A DNA stretch of 64,000 nucleotides from Roseimaritima multifibrata (GTDB taxonomy: Bacteria > Planctomycetota > Planctomycetia > Pirellulales > Pirellulaceae): NCBI RefSeq assembly GCF_007741495.1, contig NZ_CP036262.1, positions 1,178,001 to 1,242,000 of the forward strand, written 5' to 3'. The number at the start of each line of letters is the position of its first letter. Within the stretch, counting starts at the first letter, position 1. A model generated the notes under the pieces. That model searched no databases. It saw only the letters and a list, made by a program, of their open reading frames with translations, and was not told the DNA's origin. The position numbers were made by a program, and so were the translations under genes. This document shows positions 44,457 to 50,899 of this stretch, piece by piece.

Positions 44457-44879
44457 ATGAGTGACACAGTCGAACCCGAGGTGCACTTAGAAGCCAGTCG
44501 CTGGCGTTTCTTTATCACGACGGCCTGGTCGAGTTTGTCTATTGGGATTCTGGTCTATCTGCTTACGATGTGGTTAAACGTTCCGTATGGATGGGCTGTT
44601 TTTCTCGTTGTGTTGCGTGCATTTCTCTGGGCTGCAACCATCGACATTCGCAACCTGGACGTGCGGGTTGATGCAAACAGTTTGACGGGGCCAGGTATGC
44701 TCTTTTCCTCGAGTTCCAGCACGTTGTTGTTGCCGAATATTGACGGCGATAACGTGTTTGAATTGCTCGGCGTTTTCTCCGTGGAGGATTCGGATGGGAA
44801 TGAGATAATGGGACACTACAGCTACTATTCTCGTGCGGATCGCGAATTCCTTCGTGAATTTATTCAGCGTCTTCGCTAA
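44457..44879 (+). CDS. Cassette ORF: two-helix membrane protein
   Basis: 140 aa from the ATG at 44457, 13 bases after attC-like site 3; the frame extends to 44400 but that part lies within the site. Two adjacent hydrophobic helices span about residues 17-60 (TTAWSSLSIGILVYLLTMWL and AVFLVVLRAFLWAA), followed by a soluble beta-rich tail of about 75 residues. The layout resembles small PH-domain-like membrane proteins, but I do not recognise the family. Confidence 0.6.
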   Translation: MSDTVEPEVHLEASRWRFFITTAWSSLSIGILVYLLTMWLNVPYGWAVFLVVLRAFLWAATIDIRNLDVRVDANSLTGPGMLFSSSSSTLLLPNIDGDNVFELLGVFSVEDSDGNEIMGHYSYYSRADREFLREFIQRLR

Positions 44880-44906
44880 ACTTTACAACTCTTGCAGGGA
44901 ATCTGC

Positions 44907-44996
44907 GGATAACCATCGAATCCACCGAAGTCGGGATTGCGAGGTTTTCCAAATGAACAATCAACTTTCCCGACTCGGTGATGCGGGTCGTTCTTG
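44907..44996 (+). repeat. attC-like site 4 (right end diverged)
   Basis: Left core GGATAAC (44907-44913); the right end reads GTTCTTG (44990-44996), a diverged core. The inner arms pair well: ATCCACCGAAGTCG against CGACTCGGTGAT with unpaired bases. The middle section (TTCC-AATGAACAATCAACTTTCCC) resembles the middle of site 3. Confidence 0.65.
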
Positions 44997-45024
44997 CCGG
45001 CTGGCGCGCCTTCAAGCTGGCAAT

Positions 45025-45310
45025 CAATGCTCCCGGTGATCGATCGGTTCTTTCGGCTCAGCGTCCCTTGCAGCTTTCGTGGTAGCCTAAGGCTGTAGGC
45101 AGCCATTGTTCGCATCTGGCTAAAGCAACCTGGCGCATCCATTCGCGAAATTAGCGTTATTAGCGGGCAATGTTGCGCGCATGTTTTTGCCCGCGAATGA
45201 CGCTAATCTACGCGAATGATGGGGCTCGTGATGCGCGGTCGACCTTGATGCGTGTTGTCGCTGCTTCGCGACTCGATGTCGATTTTTGTTGCTCGGCTCC
45301 GGTTCGGCCA
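45025..45310 (+). repeat. Dispersed hairpin repeat, copy 1
   Basis: A roughly 285-bp element shared with 47213-47499 and 49958-50248 in the same orientation. Its centre (45140-45218) is a long near-perfect hairpin: CATTCGCG...ATTAGCG...GCGGGCAA pairs with TTGCCCGC...CGCTAAT...CGCGAATG. The 3' part (CGCGGTCGACCTTGATGCG to CGGTTCGGCCA) is almost identical between copies 1 and 2. Confidence 0.85.
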
Positions 45311-45321
45311 GTAATGGGGAT

Positions 45322-45758
45322 TTGATTACCGATCCAATCTTCGACCACGATCGGCGCGATGTATATCGTCTCTCGATCGAATACTTTGCCGAGGCATTGG
45401 CGTTTGTAAATCACCCAGCGGATTGTATTGTCACGCCAGCGACCAGTGGCTGCGTGCAGCTCAATCGATCCCGCTCAACTTCGCCGAAGGCAACGGAAAA
45501 TCCCGGCGCACGGATCGTGCGTGATTCCTCGACATTGCATGTGGTTCGGCGTTGGAATATGCGGCAATTCAGGAGATGCTACTGACGACGAAAGGGCTCA
45601 AGGTTCAGGACGATGCCGCGGTGAAGGCATTGCTGCACCGGATTGTCTCGATGCTGACTTGAATGGCGATGAAATTTGGCGGTGTCGCCGAAGAGGTCGC
45701 GGAGTATGATGCTGCGGTCGATTACGATTGCGATTGGGGAGACCCGCCGGAACCATGT
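45322..45758 (+). pseudogene. Degraded four-helix-bundle protein gene (S23/IVP family)
   Basis: Two frames together give a four-helix-bundle protein. DPIFDHDRRDVYRLSIEYFAEALAFV is in the first. After a frameshift near 45410-45424 come DQWLRAAQSIPLNFAEGNGKSRRTDRA, FLDIACGSALEYAAIQEMLL and LLHRIVSMLT in the second. In-frame TGA codons at 45522-45524 and 45660-45662 break it further. The downstream MAMKFGGVAEEVAEYDAAVDYD looks like the family's acidic tail. Relatives occur in 23S rRNA intervening sequences and as Avd accessory proteins of diversity-generating retroelements. It begins 12 bases after hairpin repeat copy 1. Confidence 0.8.
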
Positions 45759-45841
45759 GGTGTTCGTGCGGCGGCAACGGTTTCTCGTGAACGCAACGTC
45801 CTGAATCGCCGCCGTGTGACCACTTACGTTCCGTCACTTCC

Positions 45842-46300
45842 ATGCAACTATCTGAAAACGCTTCAATGGCCAATCTGCCCAAACAGCGCATTCTAGATTC
45901 ACGGCTGACACAAATTAGTCATTCGCATCCAACCAAACCTGAGTTTGTACTTAAAGGAATTGGCCCCGCCGAATTCCGATCTCACTACCTCCGACTTGAA
46001 TCTGGTGTGGTCCTTGATCTTTTCACTGCCGAACTAACTGTCGCAACCAGCGATGAAATGGTCTGCGCTGGAGAAACGGATGGCATCCCGGTGGACGCCC
46101 TAATTGGTAGAACCGTAACCGGCGTTTGGAATGACGACACCGGTTCCTGTATCGTGGTCCTGGACCATGAGATTTATCTGAAGGATTCGAACGACGGTGC
46201 GTACGGTAACCCGCTGCGTGCCGGCTTGATCGTCAATGACTATACTGAAGACCAGCGGTTAGAGTTCACTGACTATTGGACCGAAGAGCCGTTGGAATAG
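45842..46300 (+). CDS. Cassette ORF: soluble protein of unknown function
   Basis: 152 aa, not recognised; an internal ATG eight codons on (MANLPKQRI) could be the true start. It has no signal or membrane segment. It is acidic, with alternating beta-type segments (FVLKGIGPAEFRSHYLRLES, GVWNDDTGSCIVVLDHEIYL) and an acidic end (TDYWTEEPLE). The stop directly abuts attC-like site 5. No clear site precedes it; the dead four-helix gene lies upstream instead. Confidence 0.6.
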   Translation: MQLSENASMANLPKQRILDSRLTQISHSHPTKPEFVLKGIGPAEFRSHYLRLESGVVLDLFTAELTVATSDEMVCAGETDGIPVDALIGRTVTGVWNDDTGSCIVVLDHEIYLKDSNDGAYGNPLRAGLIVNDYTEDQRLEFTDYWTEEPLE

Positions 46301-46301
46301 G

Positions 46302-46391
46302 ACGCAACCATCGATTGCAACGAAGGCCGCGCGTCAGCCGATTTAAATTGGTCAATCCATTACACGGCCTCCCTGAACCGAACCGTTATCC
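46302..46391 (+). repeat. attC-like site 5
   Basis: Left core ACGCAAC (46302-46308), right core GTTATCC (46385-46391), 90 bp. Inner pairing is GAAGGCCG against CGGCCTCC with flanking partial matches. It begins 2 bases after the stop of the preceding ORF. Confidence 0.6.
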
Positions 46392-46424
46392 GCCTGAACC
46401 CATCATACGTGCCCAGCATCCTGA

Positions 46425-46838
46425 ATGTCCCAAGCGATGTCTGACAACGAACATTGCGCCATAACCGTTTTTCACGTCGACCCGTTCACTGGGATTTTGC
46501 TTGAGCCCACGCCTCCCTTCGAACGCTACAACACTGTTCCGAATCGAAACTGTGTCAATTTCGATACCGCATCCGACGCTATCAAGTATTGCCGGGAAAC
46601 AGTCGCTTCCCATCCACATGTCCAGTGTGTCGTTAACGGACTTCCGGTTGGCACACCATGCGAGTTTGGAGACCCCGCGTGGGTCGAGGGTGAGTCGAAG
46701 CGTCGGATGGAACAAAACAGACTGATTGCCGACGACTTGGAACGCCGCCATCGCCGGGATCGCTTGTGGCTTACGGGATTCATCATCGCTGTTCTAATTG
46801 GTGTGGTACTGTTCGTGCTAACCCGATCGGGAGGGTGA
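46425..46838 (+). CDS. Cassette ORF: tail-anchored membrane protein
   Basis: 137 aa, family not recognised. An N-terminal soluble domain of about 105 residues (AITVFHVDPFTGILLEPTPP, then FDTASDAIKYCRETVASHPHVQCVV) is followed by a charged linker (RRHRRDR) and a single C-terminal hydrophobic helix (LWLTGFIIAVLIGVVLFVLT). The start is 33 bases after attC-like site 5. The sequence after the stop contains only a badly degraded candidate site near 46850-46900. Confidence 0.62.
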   Translation: MSQAMSDNEHCAITVFHVDPFTGILLEPTPPFERYNTVPNRNCVNFDTASDAIKYCRETVASHPHVQCVVNGLPVGTPCEFGDPAWVEGESKRRMEQNRLIADDLERRHRRDRLWLTGFIIAVLIGVVLFVLTRSGG

Positions 46839-47212
46839 CTAGTAAGTTGCACTGGAGCGGAAGGTCAGTTGCCGCCGCGGAGTGAGTTTTAACGTTTTGC
46901 TGTCCGTGTTTGCTCTGGTCGATTGCAGGCTTGTTGGGCGTTCTTCGCTCTTGCTTAGGCTGTTCCCGAGACTCATCGGCTTCTGATCTTCCTGCCCCCA
47001 TTTTCCTGCCCATTTGCTCGGCAGGAGTTGGCAAGAAGATGGGGGCAATAAAATTCTAATAATGGTCGAATTGTTGCTCGATCTCTCTTTGGCCAGGGTG
47101 CTAAGGGCTCTGGATCCAGGCCGCTTGACCAGTCGTCCGCCACGCATGTTCAGTGCAATGCCCATGTGACGACCAACGTTCTTGCAGGCTAACGTACCGT
47201 CCACGCTGGTAC
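46839..47212. other. Non-coding stretch with a long hairpin
   Basis: No supportable gene in this 374-bp gap. It holds the hairpin 46993-47047. A minus-strand open frame from 47261 to 46839 exists, but it has no domain and runs into hairpin repeat copy 2, so I leave it uncalled. Confidence 0.5.
46993..47047. repeat. 18-bp imperfect inverted repeat
   Basis: TGCCCCCATTTTCCTGCC (46993-47010) pairs with GGCAAGAAGATGGGGGCA (47030-47047) with a few non-Watson-Crick positions; the loop is 19 bases. An A/T-rich stretch follows on the plus strand. Confidence 0.65.
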
Positions 47213-47499
47213 TCCATGCTCTTGGTGGTCGATCGGTTCTTTTGATCCGGCGTTTGCGCATCGGTTGTGGTAGGCGAAGGCTACGTGGCAGTCATTGTTC
47301 GTTTCTGGCTAGGGTAACCTGGCGCATCCATTCGCGAAATTAGCGTTATTAGCGGGCAATGTTGCTCACATGTTTTTGCCCGCGAATGACGCTAATCTGC
47401 GCGAATGATATTGCTTGTGATGCGCGGTCGACCTTGATGCGTGTTGTCGCTGCTTCGCGACTCGATGTCGATTTTCGTTGCTCGGCTCCGGTTCGGCCA
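47213..47499 (+). repeat. Dispersed hairpin repeat, copy 2
   Basis: The same element as at 45025-45310. The hairpin lies at 47329-47407 with both arms complete, differing from copy 1 at only a few positions. The 5' 100 bp are more diverged than the 3' part. Confidence 0.85.
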
Positions 47500-47863
47500 A
47501 TCGGTTGCGATCTACATGTCGATGTTCCTGTTTGCGGTTTGTATCGATCTCTGCTTGCGACCGTTCGTCAGGTTCCTTAAGCGTATCTGTCGATGCTCTC
47601 GCGTATCACGGTCTGCGGATCAGGTCGACGGTTCCGCGACTTCCGGTAACGATCTCGCAACAACGCAGCTTAAGGTCGCGCTCGATGCGATGCGAGAAGG
47701 TGAGGAGGTTCTGTCTAAATCCTATGCGGCACGACGCTGCTCATTGGATGATTTCGTCCGTGCGAAATCACTTCGAATCCAGACCGAAATCGCGCTGTTT
47801 CGACATGAGGCAATGCCAAGGCCTTGGGAAGAAGTTTGTGGAAAATCTCTGTCATCAACATGA
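47465..47863 (+). CDS. Small ORF starting inside hairpin repeat copy 2
   Basis: 132 aa from the ATG at 47465. The first ten residues are translated from the repeat; then come a hydrophobic helix (SVAIYMSMFLFAVCIDLCL) and a helical, charged remainder. In copy 1 the same start meets a stop after 12 codons. An overlapping frame of similar length exists, so coding status is uncertain. Confidence 0.35.
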   Translation: MSIFVARLRFGQSVAIYMSMFLFAVCIDLCLRPFVRFLKRICRCSRVSRSADQVDGSATSGNDLATTQLKVALDAMREGEEVLSKSYAARRCSLDDFVRAKSLRIQTEIALFRHEAMPRPWEEVCGKSLSST

Positions 47864-48005
47864 TTGTGAGGGGATGCACCGATCCGCAGTTGAACCGGCG
47901 AACCACGAACTCCATAGAAAATCGCCATGACGTGCTGGACACTGGATCCTCGTTAGGGCGAACCCCGTCAATTTGAACCTTCGACTGAATCTTCGGATCG
48001 AACGC

Positions 48006-48458
48006 ATGATTGGGAATCACTCTGAAGGCGTTATCGTGACCGCAGTTTATCGTCATTGCGGTATTGTGGGGCTTCGTTGGTTTGGTCGGGTTTACTTCCC
48101 GCTTTTACTCGGTTGCCTAGTCACGCTTGGTATCGCCGTCGTGTGGGCAACACCTTTTCTCCCATCGCCACAACGAGTCGTGACACAAGTTGCGTCGGGT
48201 GCACTATTGCTTGTGGGCGTATTTCTCGTCTGCCGTATGTGGGCCGCATTTCAGCGTGAATTGTCTAACCTGGACGGATTGCTGCATCATTCCATTGACG
48301 ATATTGCTGGCGAGGACGGATCTATTTGTTTCCTTGGCTTCAAGGTGATACCATGCACTCAGGGCCTCGCGTTCTCACGATCTGCCTTGGTACGCACAGC
48401 GGTGAACAGCCTGCGTATGCATCGGAGACCGCGAATTTTGTTACTTGGTCGTAGGTAA
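48006..48458 (+). CDS. Cassette-type ORF: two-helix membrane protein
   Basis: 150 aa from the ATG at 48006; a TTG at 47973 is less likely. Two hydrophobic helices (VYFPLLLGCLVTLGIAVVWA and SGALLLVGVFLVCRMWAAF) are followed by a soluble part that ends in a basic tail. Not recognised. A weak attC-like remnant (GGCGAAC near 47894, GTTAGGG near 47954) precedes it. Confidence 0.5.
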   Translation: MIGNHSEGVIVTAVYRHCGIVGLRWFGRVYFPLLLGCLVTLGIAVVWATPFLPSPQRVVTQVASGALLLVGVFLVCRMWAAFQRELSNLDGLLHHSIDDIAGEDGSICFLGFKVIPCTQGLAFSRSALVRTAVNSLRMHRRPRILLLGRR

Positions 48459-48518
48459 CATTGCCACCGTTTCCGCTGATGCGAACCGTTCTGTCATTAC
48501 TCTTTTTGAGGAAGCGAC

Positions 48519-49034
48519 ATGCGCCTGCTCTCATTACTTATCGTTGTTTTGGTGCTGACTCCTGTGTTTGGGCAGGATGAGGAAGTGCGTTCTGTCGTAG
48601 AGTCTACGCCGCAAAAAACGGACTCGCCGCAGGTCGCTCCAATCGCTCTTTGGAACGTTGCACCACTTTCGGCGTCCGAAAATCAGCTGGTTGGCGAGTG
48701 GAAACAAACGATCTTACCTACGAACGAAGAGGGCCCAACGTGCACATTCTCGTCAGACCGCGCATTCCGTTCTGACTCAGGGATTGCGGGGCGATGGCAT
48801 GTCCGTGACGAACTGCTACACATTCAATACTGGACAGACAAGCAGTCTCTTTTGCCGTATGCCGACCTTTTACGACGCTGGCACGCTCCCGCGGATACCT
48901 GGAAAATTACGTTTAGCGATGAAGGCAACCGGGTTGAACTGGCTCCACCAAACAAAGCGATTGAGGCTGTATTCACGCGTTTAAAGGATAAGAGCAAACG
49001 CAGTGTCGCTGACCAGTCGCAAGCTCCACGCTGA
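48519..49034 (+). CDS. Cassette-type ORF: exported protein of unknown function
   Basis: 171 aa. A clear signal peptide (MRLLSLLIVVLVLTPVFG, then Q) precedes a domain with NQLVGEWKQT, TCTFSSDRAFRSDSG and AGRWHVRDELLHIQYW. This pattern is seen in lipocalin-like proteins that start with a GEW-type strand; I cannot assign a family with confidence. GAGGAAG lies 6 bases before the ATG, one of the few good ribosome-binding sites in the island. Confidence 0.65.
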   Translation: MRLLSLLIVVLVLTPVFGQDEEVRSVVESTPQKTDSPQVAPIALWNVAPLSASENQLVGEWKQTILPTNEEGPTCTFSSDRAFRSDSGIAGRWHVRDELLHIQYWTDKQSLLPYADLLRRWHAPADTWKITFSDEGNRVELAPPNKAIEAVFTRLKDKSKRSVADQSQAPR

Positions 49035-49061
49035 GTGCGACGAAGACAGAAAGCCAGGGGC

Positions 49062-49143
49062 TGGCAATGCATTGACGTATGGCTTGGGTGGTTTTGTGAA
49101 TGGAAGATTAATTGTCCGTCCTCGGTGACGGGAGATGTTCGCC
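49062..49143 (+). repeat. attC-like site 6 (diverged)
   Basis: The right core is GTTCGCC (49137-49143) in the context CGGTGACGGGAGATGTTCGCCGACT, parallel to sites 2-4. The left end near 49062 (GGCAATG) is degenerate. The middle (TTGTGAATGGAAGATTAATTG) resembles the middle of site 3. Confidence 0.5.
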
Positions 49144-49167
49144 GACTGGAATCGACTTGCTATACAG

Positions 49168-49740
49168 ATGATGGACACTAAAACCGTAAATCCATACGAT
49201 CCTACATCGCTTCCGGACGATGTATTGACTTCTGGATTGACTCGCTTGCAAACCTCTCTCGTTACAATTCTTGCGATAGTGTTGCTTTTGCGAGGCGGTT
49301 TCATGCTCTTCTCGTGGGTGATGCAACTGTCTTCCGGCTTCACCATTGATTCTCATTTCTACGCGGCGACCTTTGCCAAAGATCAGATTTACGGGCTTTC
49401 CGCGTTCATTGGCGGGTTGATGCTATTGCCCCGGCACAAGTCCGGTTGGTGGTTCGCGTTGATTCATTGGTGCTGGTACGTCGCTTACGAAATCTGTGTT
49501 GTCTCCGCTGCTGCGGCACTCGGTTGGCGCATTCCCCTGCATGCCTACCCTCCAACGCTATACCGCGTCATGGGGTTCACCGCGTTTCTTGCGATTTGCG
49601 GGCTTTCTATTCTGCTTTGGCGACCCGTTGCCACTGCCTGCCATGCGCCAGTATCCAAGCGGTACTTGGCGGTAACGGCGGTAATGATCTCTTCCGTGGC
49701 GCTGGCGTTCGCCGTAAACTGGTGGATGTCACAACGCTGA
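49168..49740 (+). CDS. Cassette ORF: multi-spanning membrane protein
   Basis: 190 aa from the ATG at 49168; the frame is open further up but inside the attC-like site. Four to five hydrophobic helices: LVTILAIVLLLRGGFMLFSW, YGLSAFIGGLMLL, FALIHWCWYVAYEICVVSAA, VMGFTAFLAICGLSILLW and VMISSVALAFAVNWW. Family not recognised. The ATG lies 25 bases after site 6, in cassette position. Confidence 0.65.
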   Translation: MMDTKTVNPYDPTSLPDDVLTSGLTRLQTSLVTILAIVLLLRGGFMLFSWVMQLSSGFTIDSHFYAATFAKDQIYGLSAFIGGLMLLPRHKSGWWFALIHWCWYVAYEICVVSAAAALGWRIPLHAYPPTLYRVMGFTAFLAICGLSILLWRPVATACHAPVSKRYLAVTAVMISSVALAFAVNWWMSQR

Positions 49741-49861
49741 TTTGCGAATGTGGCGAAAGCGACGCGGCAACGGGTACTGTTAAGATCAATCGCAAGCTAA
49801 ATCAACCTTCTGTCTCGCTGAATAAGCGGTGGCGATTCCGTCCCGCTTCGTGGTCAATGAC

Positions 49862-49947
49862 GGGTAACCCTGCGATGGTAAGAGCGGCGCCGAAACGCGA
49901 TTGCACATGGTCGACCAACCGCGGCGGGCCGGTGATCGCGGTTGTTC
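49862..49947 (+). repeat. attC-like site 7 (diverged)
   Basis: GGTAAC on the left (49863-49868) and GTTGTTC on the right (49941-49947). Some pairing remains (AACC and GCGAT on the left against ATCGC and GGTT on the right), with GGCCGGTGATCGCGG in the expected position. It lies 121 bases after the preceding stop, further than in other cassettes. Confidence 0.4.
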
Positions 49948-49957
49948 TAGCAGGCTG

Positions 49958-50248
49958 ATGCTCCGACCATGTTGGCAAACACTACTCGCGGAAGGCGATC
50001 GGCTCCTGCGTTCCCTTTTACTTTGGGTGACAGCCTAAGCCTGCAGGGCAGGTGTCGTTTGTTTGGGGATAGACAGGTTGATGCATCTGTTCGCGTTATT
50101 AGCGCGCAAGGTTGCTCGGATGTTTTGCCCGCTAATAACGCTAATCTACGCGAATGATACTGCTTGTGATGCGGCGTCGACGTTGATGCGTGTTGTCGCT
50201 GCTCCGCGACGTGGTGTCGTTGTTTGTTGCTTGGTCCCGATTCGTGCG
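49958..50248 (+). repeat. Dispersed hairpin repeat, copy 3 (diverged)
   Basis: Same order of elements as copies 1 and 2 but more substitutions. The left hairpin arm (from 50084) has lost the first ATTAGCG block, while the right arm (to 50156) is complete, so the stem is shortened. The 3' part (GTCGACGTTGATGCGTGTTGTCGCTGC) is recognisable. Confidence 0.75.
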
Positions 50249-50413
50249 ATATGTTAAAAGAATGCTATATCGATGCGGATGGCGAATCGTTCGTTGTGCC
50301 GTAAACCTGTCGCAGGAACGATTTCCCCGCGGGTGGGCGCAAGGCGACCGGCAAATTCGTTGTGTTTTCAATGCGATTGGCGGACGGTTCGCATCGTTCC
50401 GCTAAGAACGTAG

Positions 50414-50689
50414 ATGGCATTGGGCTCTTCCCCTCACGTATGGACCAACATGCTCCGTTCCACTCGTGTCTACTCACTTGGTATCTGCACTGGCGTTGGG
50501 ATTACCTTAACGATTCTCGCAGTCACGGCGCGGCTCGGGATTCTTGCATCCGATGCGTTGCTTGATATCGGTTGCCTTGTCTCTGGCGTTCTCCTTTTGC
50601 TTTTCAGTAGCGCGATGTGGTTGCGCCGCAAGCCAATCGTCAATAAACATCTTCCACCTCATCGATCATCTTCCACGCTTCGGAACTAG
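50414..50689 (+). CDS. Cassette-type ORF: small two-helix membrane protein
   Basis: 91 aa from the ATG at 50414; an internal ATG at 50450 is also possible. Two hydrophobic helices (YSLGICTGVGITLTILAV and IGCLVSGVLLLLFSSAMWL) with a short basic tail. Not recognised. It lies 165 bases after hairpin repeat copy 3 and is followed by attC-like site 8. Confidence 0.5.
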   Translation: MALGSSPHVWTNMLRSTRVYSLGICTGVGITLTILAVTARLGILASDALLDIGCLVSGVLLLLFSSAMWLRRKPIVNKHLPPHRSSSTLRN

Positions 50690-50757
50690 TTCGAATCCAT
50701 GGGGTGGCGTCCTGGCGTTGTTTTTCACTGTCGTGCTCCAATGCTCGCTATAATCGC

Positions 50758-50851
50758 CGATAACACATGGTGTGTTACGTGGCCGGGTTTGCGAACGTTT
50801 CTTTCAGCTTGCAAGTTAAGTCTCCCGGTTCCCAGAACCCTACTGTTCGTC
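50758..50851 (+). repeat. attC-like site 8
   Basis: Left core CGATAAC (50758-50764), right core GTTCGTC (50845-50851), 94 bp. Pairing extends well inward: GCCGATAACA against TGTTCGTCGGC, and GGCCGGG against CCCGGTT. This is the last site before the tandem repeat block. Confidence 0.7.
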
Positions 50852-50899
50852 GGCCAAACGGACGTCTTAAAGGAACGCTGTGAACGTCATTCATCGACT

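Larger units (their letters stand above)
43140..50851 (+). mobile_element. Integron-like gene cassette array without integrase (CALIN-like)
   Basis: About ten small plus-strand ORFs are separated by 73-94 bp imperfect palindromes (seven to eight recognised, annotated singly). The ends of each palindrome show AAC (left) and GTT (right) cores, and in the best three sites one arm has an extra unpaired base, as in integron attC sites. The left ends match GGATAAC or a variant, the right ends GTTATCC, GTTACCC or GTTCGYC. In several cases ORFs start 9-25 bases after a site and stop inside or just before the next. No tyrosine recombinase or attI is visible in the window. The call rests on structure; the cores depart from the textbook RYYYAAC/GTTRRRY consensus. 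Confidence 0.7.

Noticed and set aside
46839-47261. 140-residue minus-strand frame between cassette ORFs
   Set aside because: No domain, no ribosome-binding site, and it spans an inverted repeat and part of the dispersed repeat.
47894-47960. Further attC-like site between 47863 and 48006
   Set aside because: GGCGAAC and GTTAGGG are present but the arms between them do not pair convincingly; kept only as a remark.
50680-50702. tRNA T-arm-like GTTCGAATCC
   Set aside because: No acceptor stem, D-arm or anticodon arm can be built around it.
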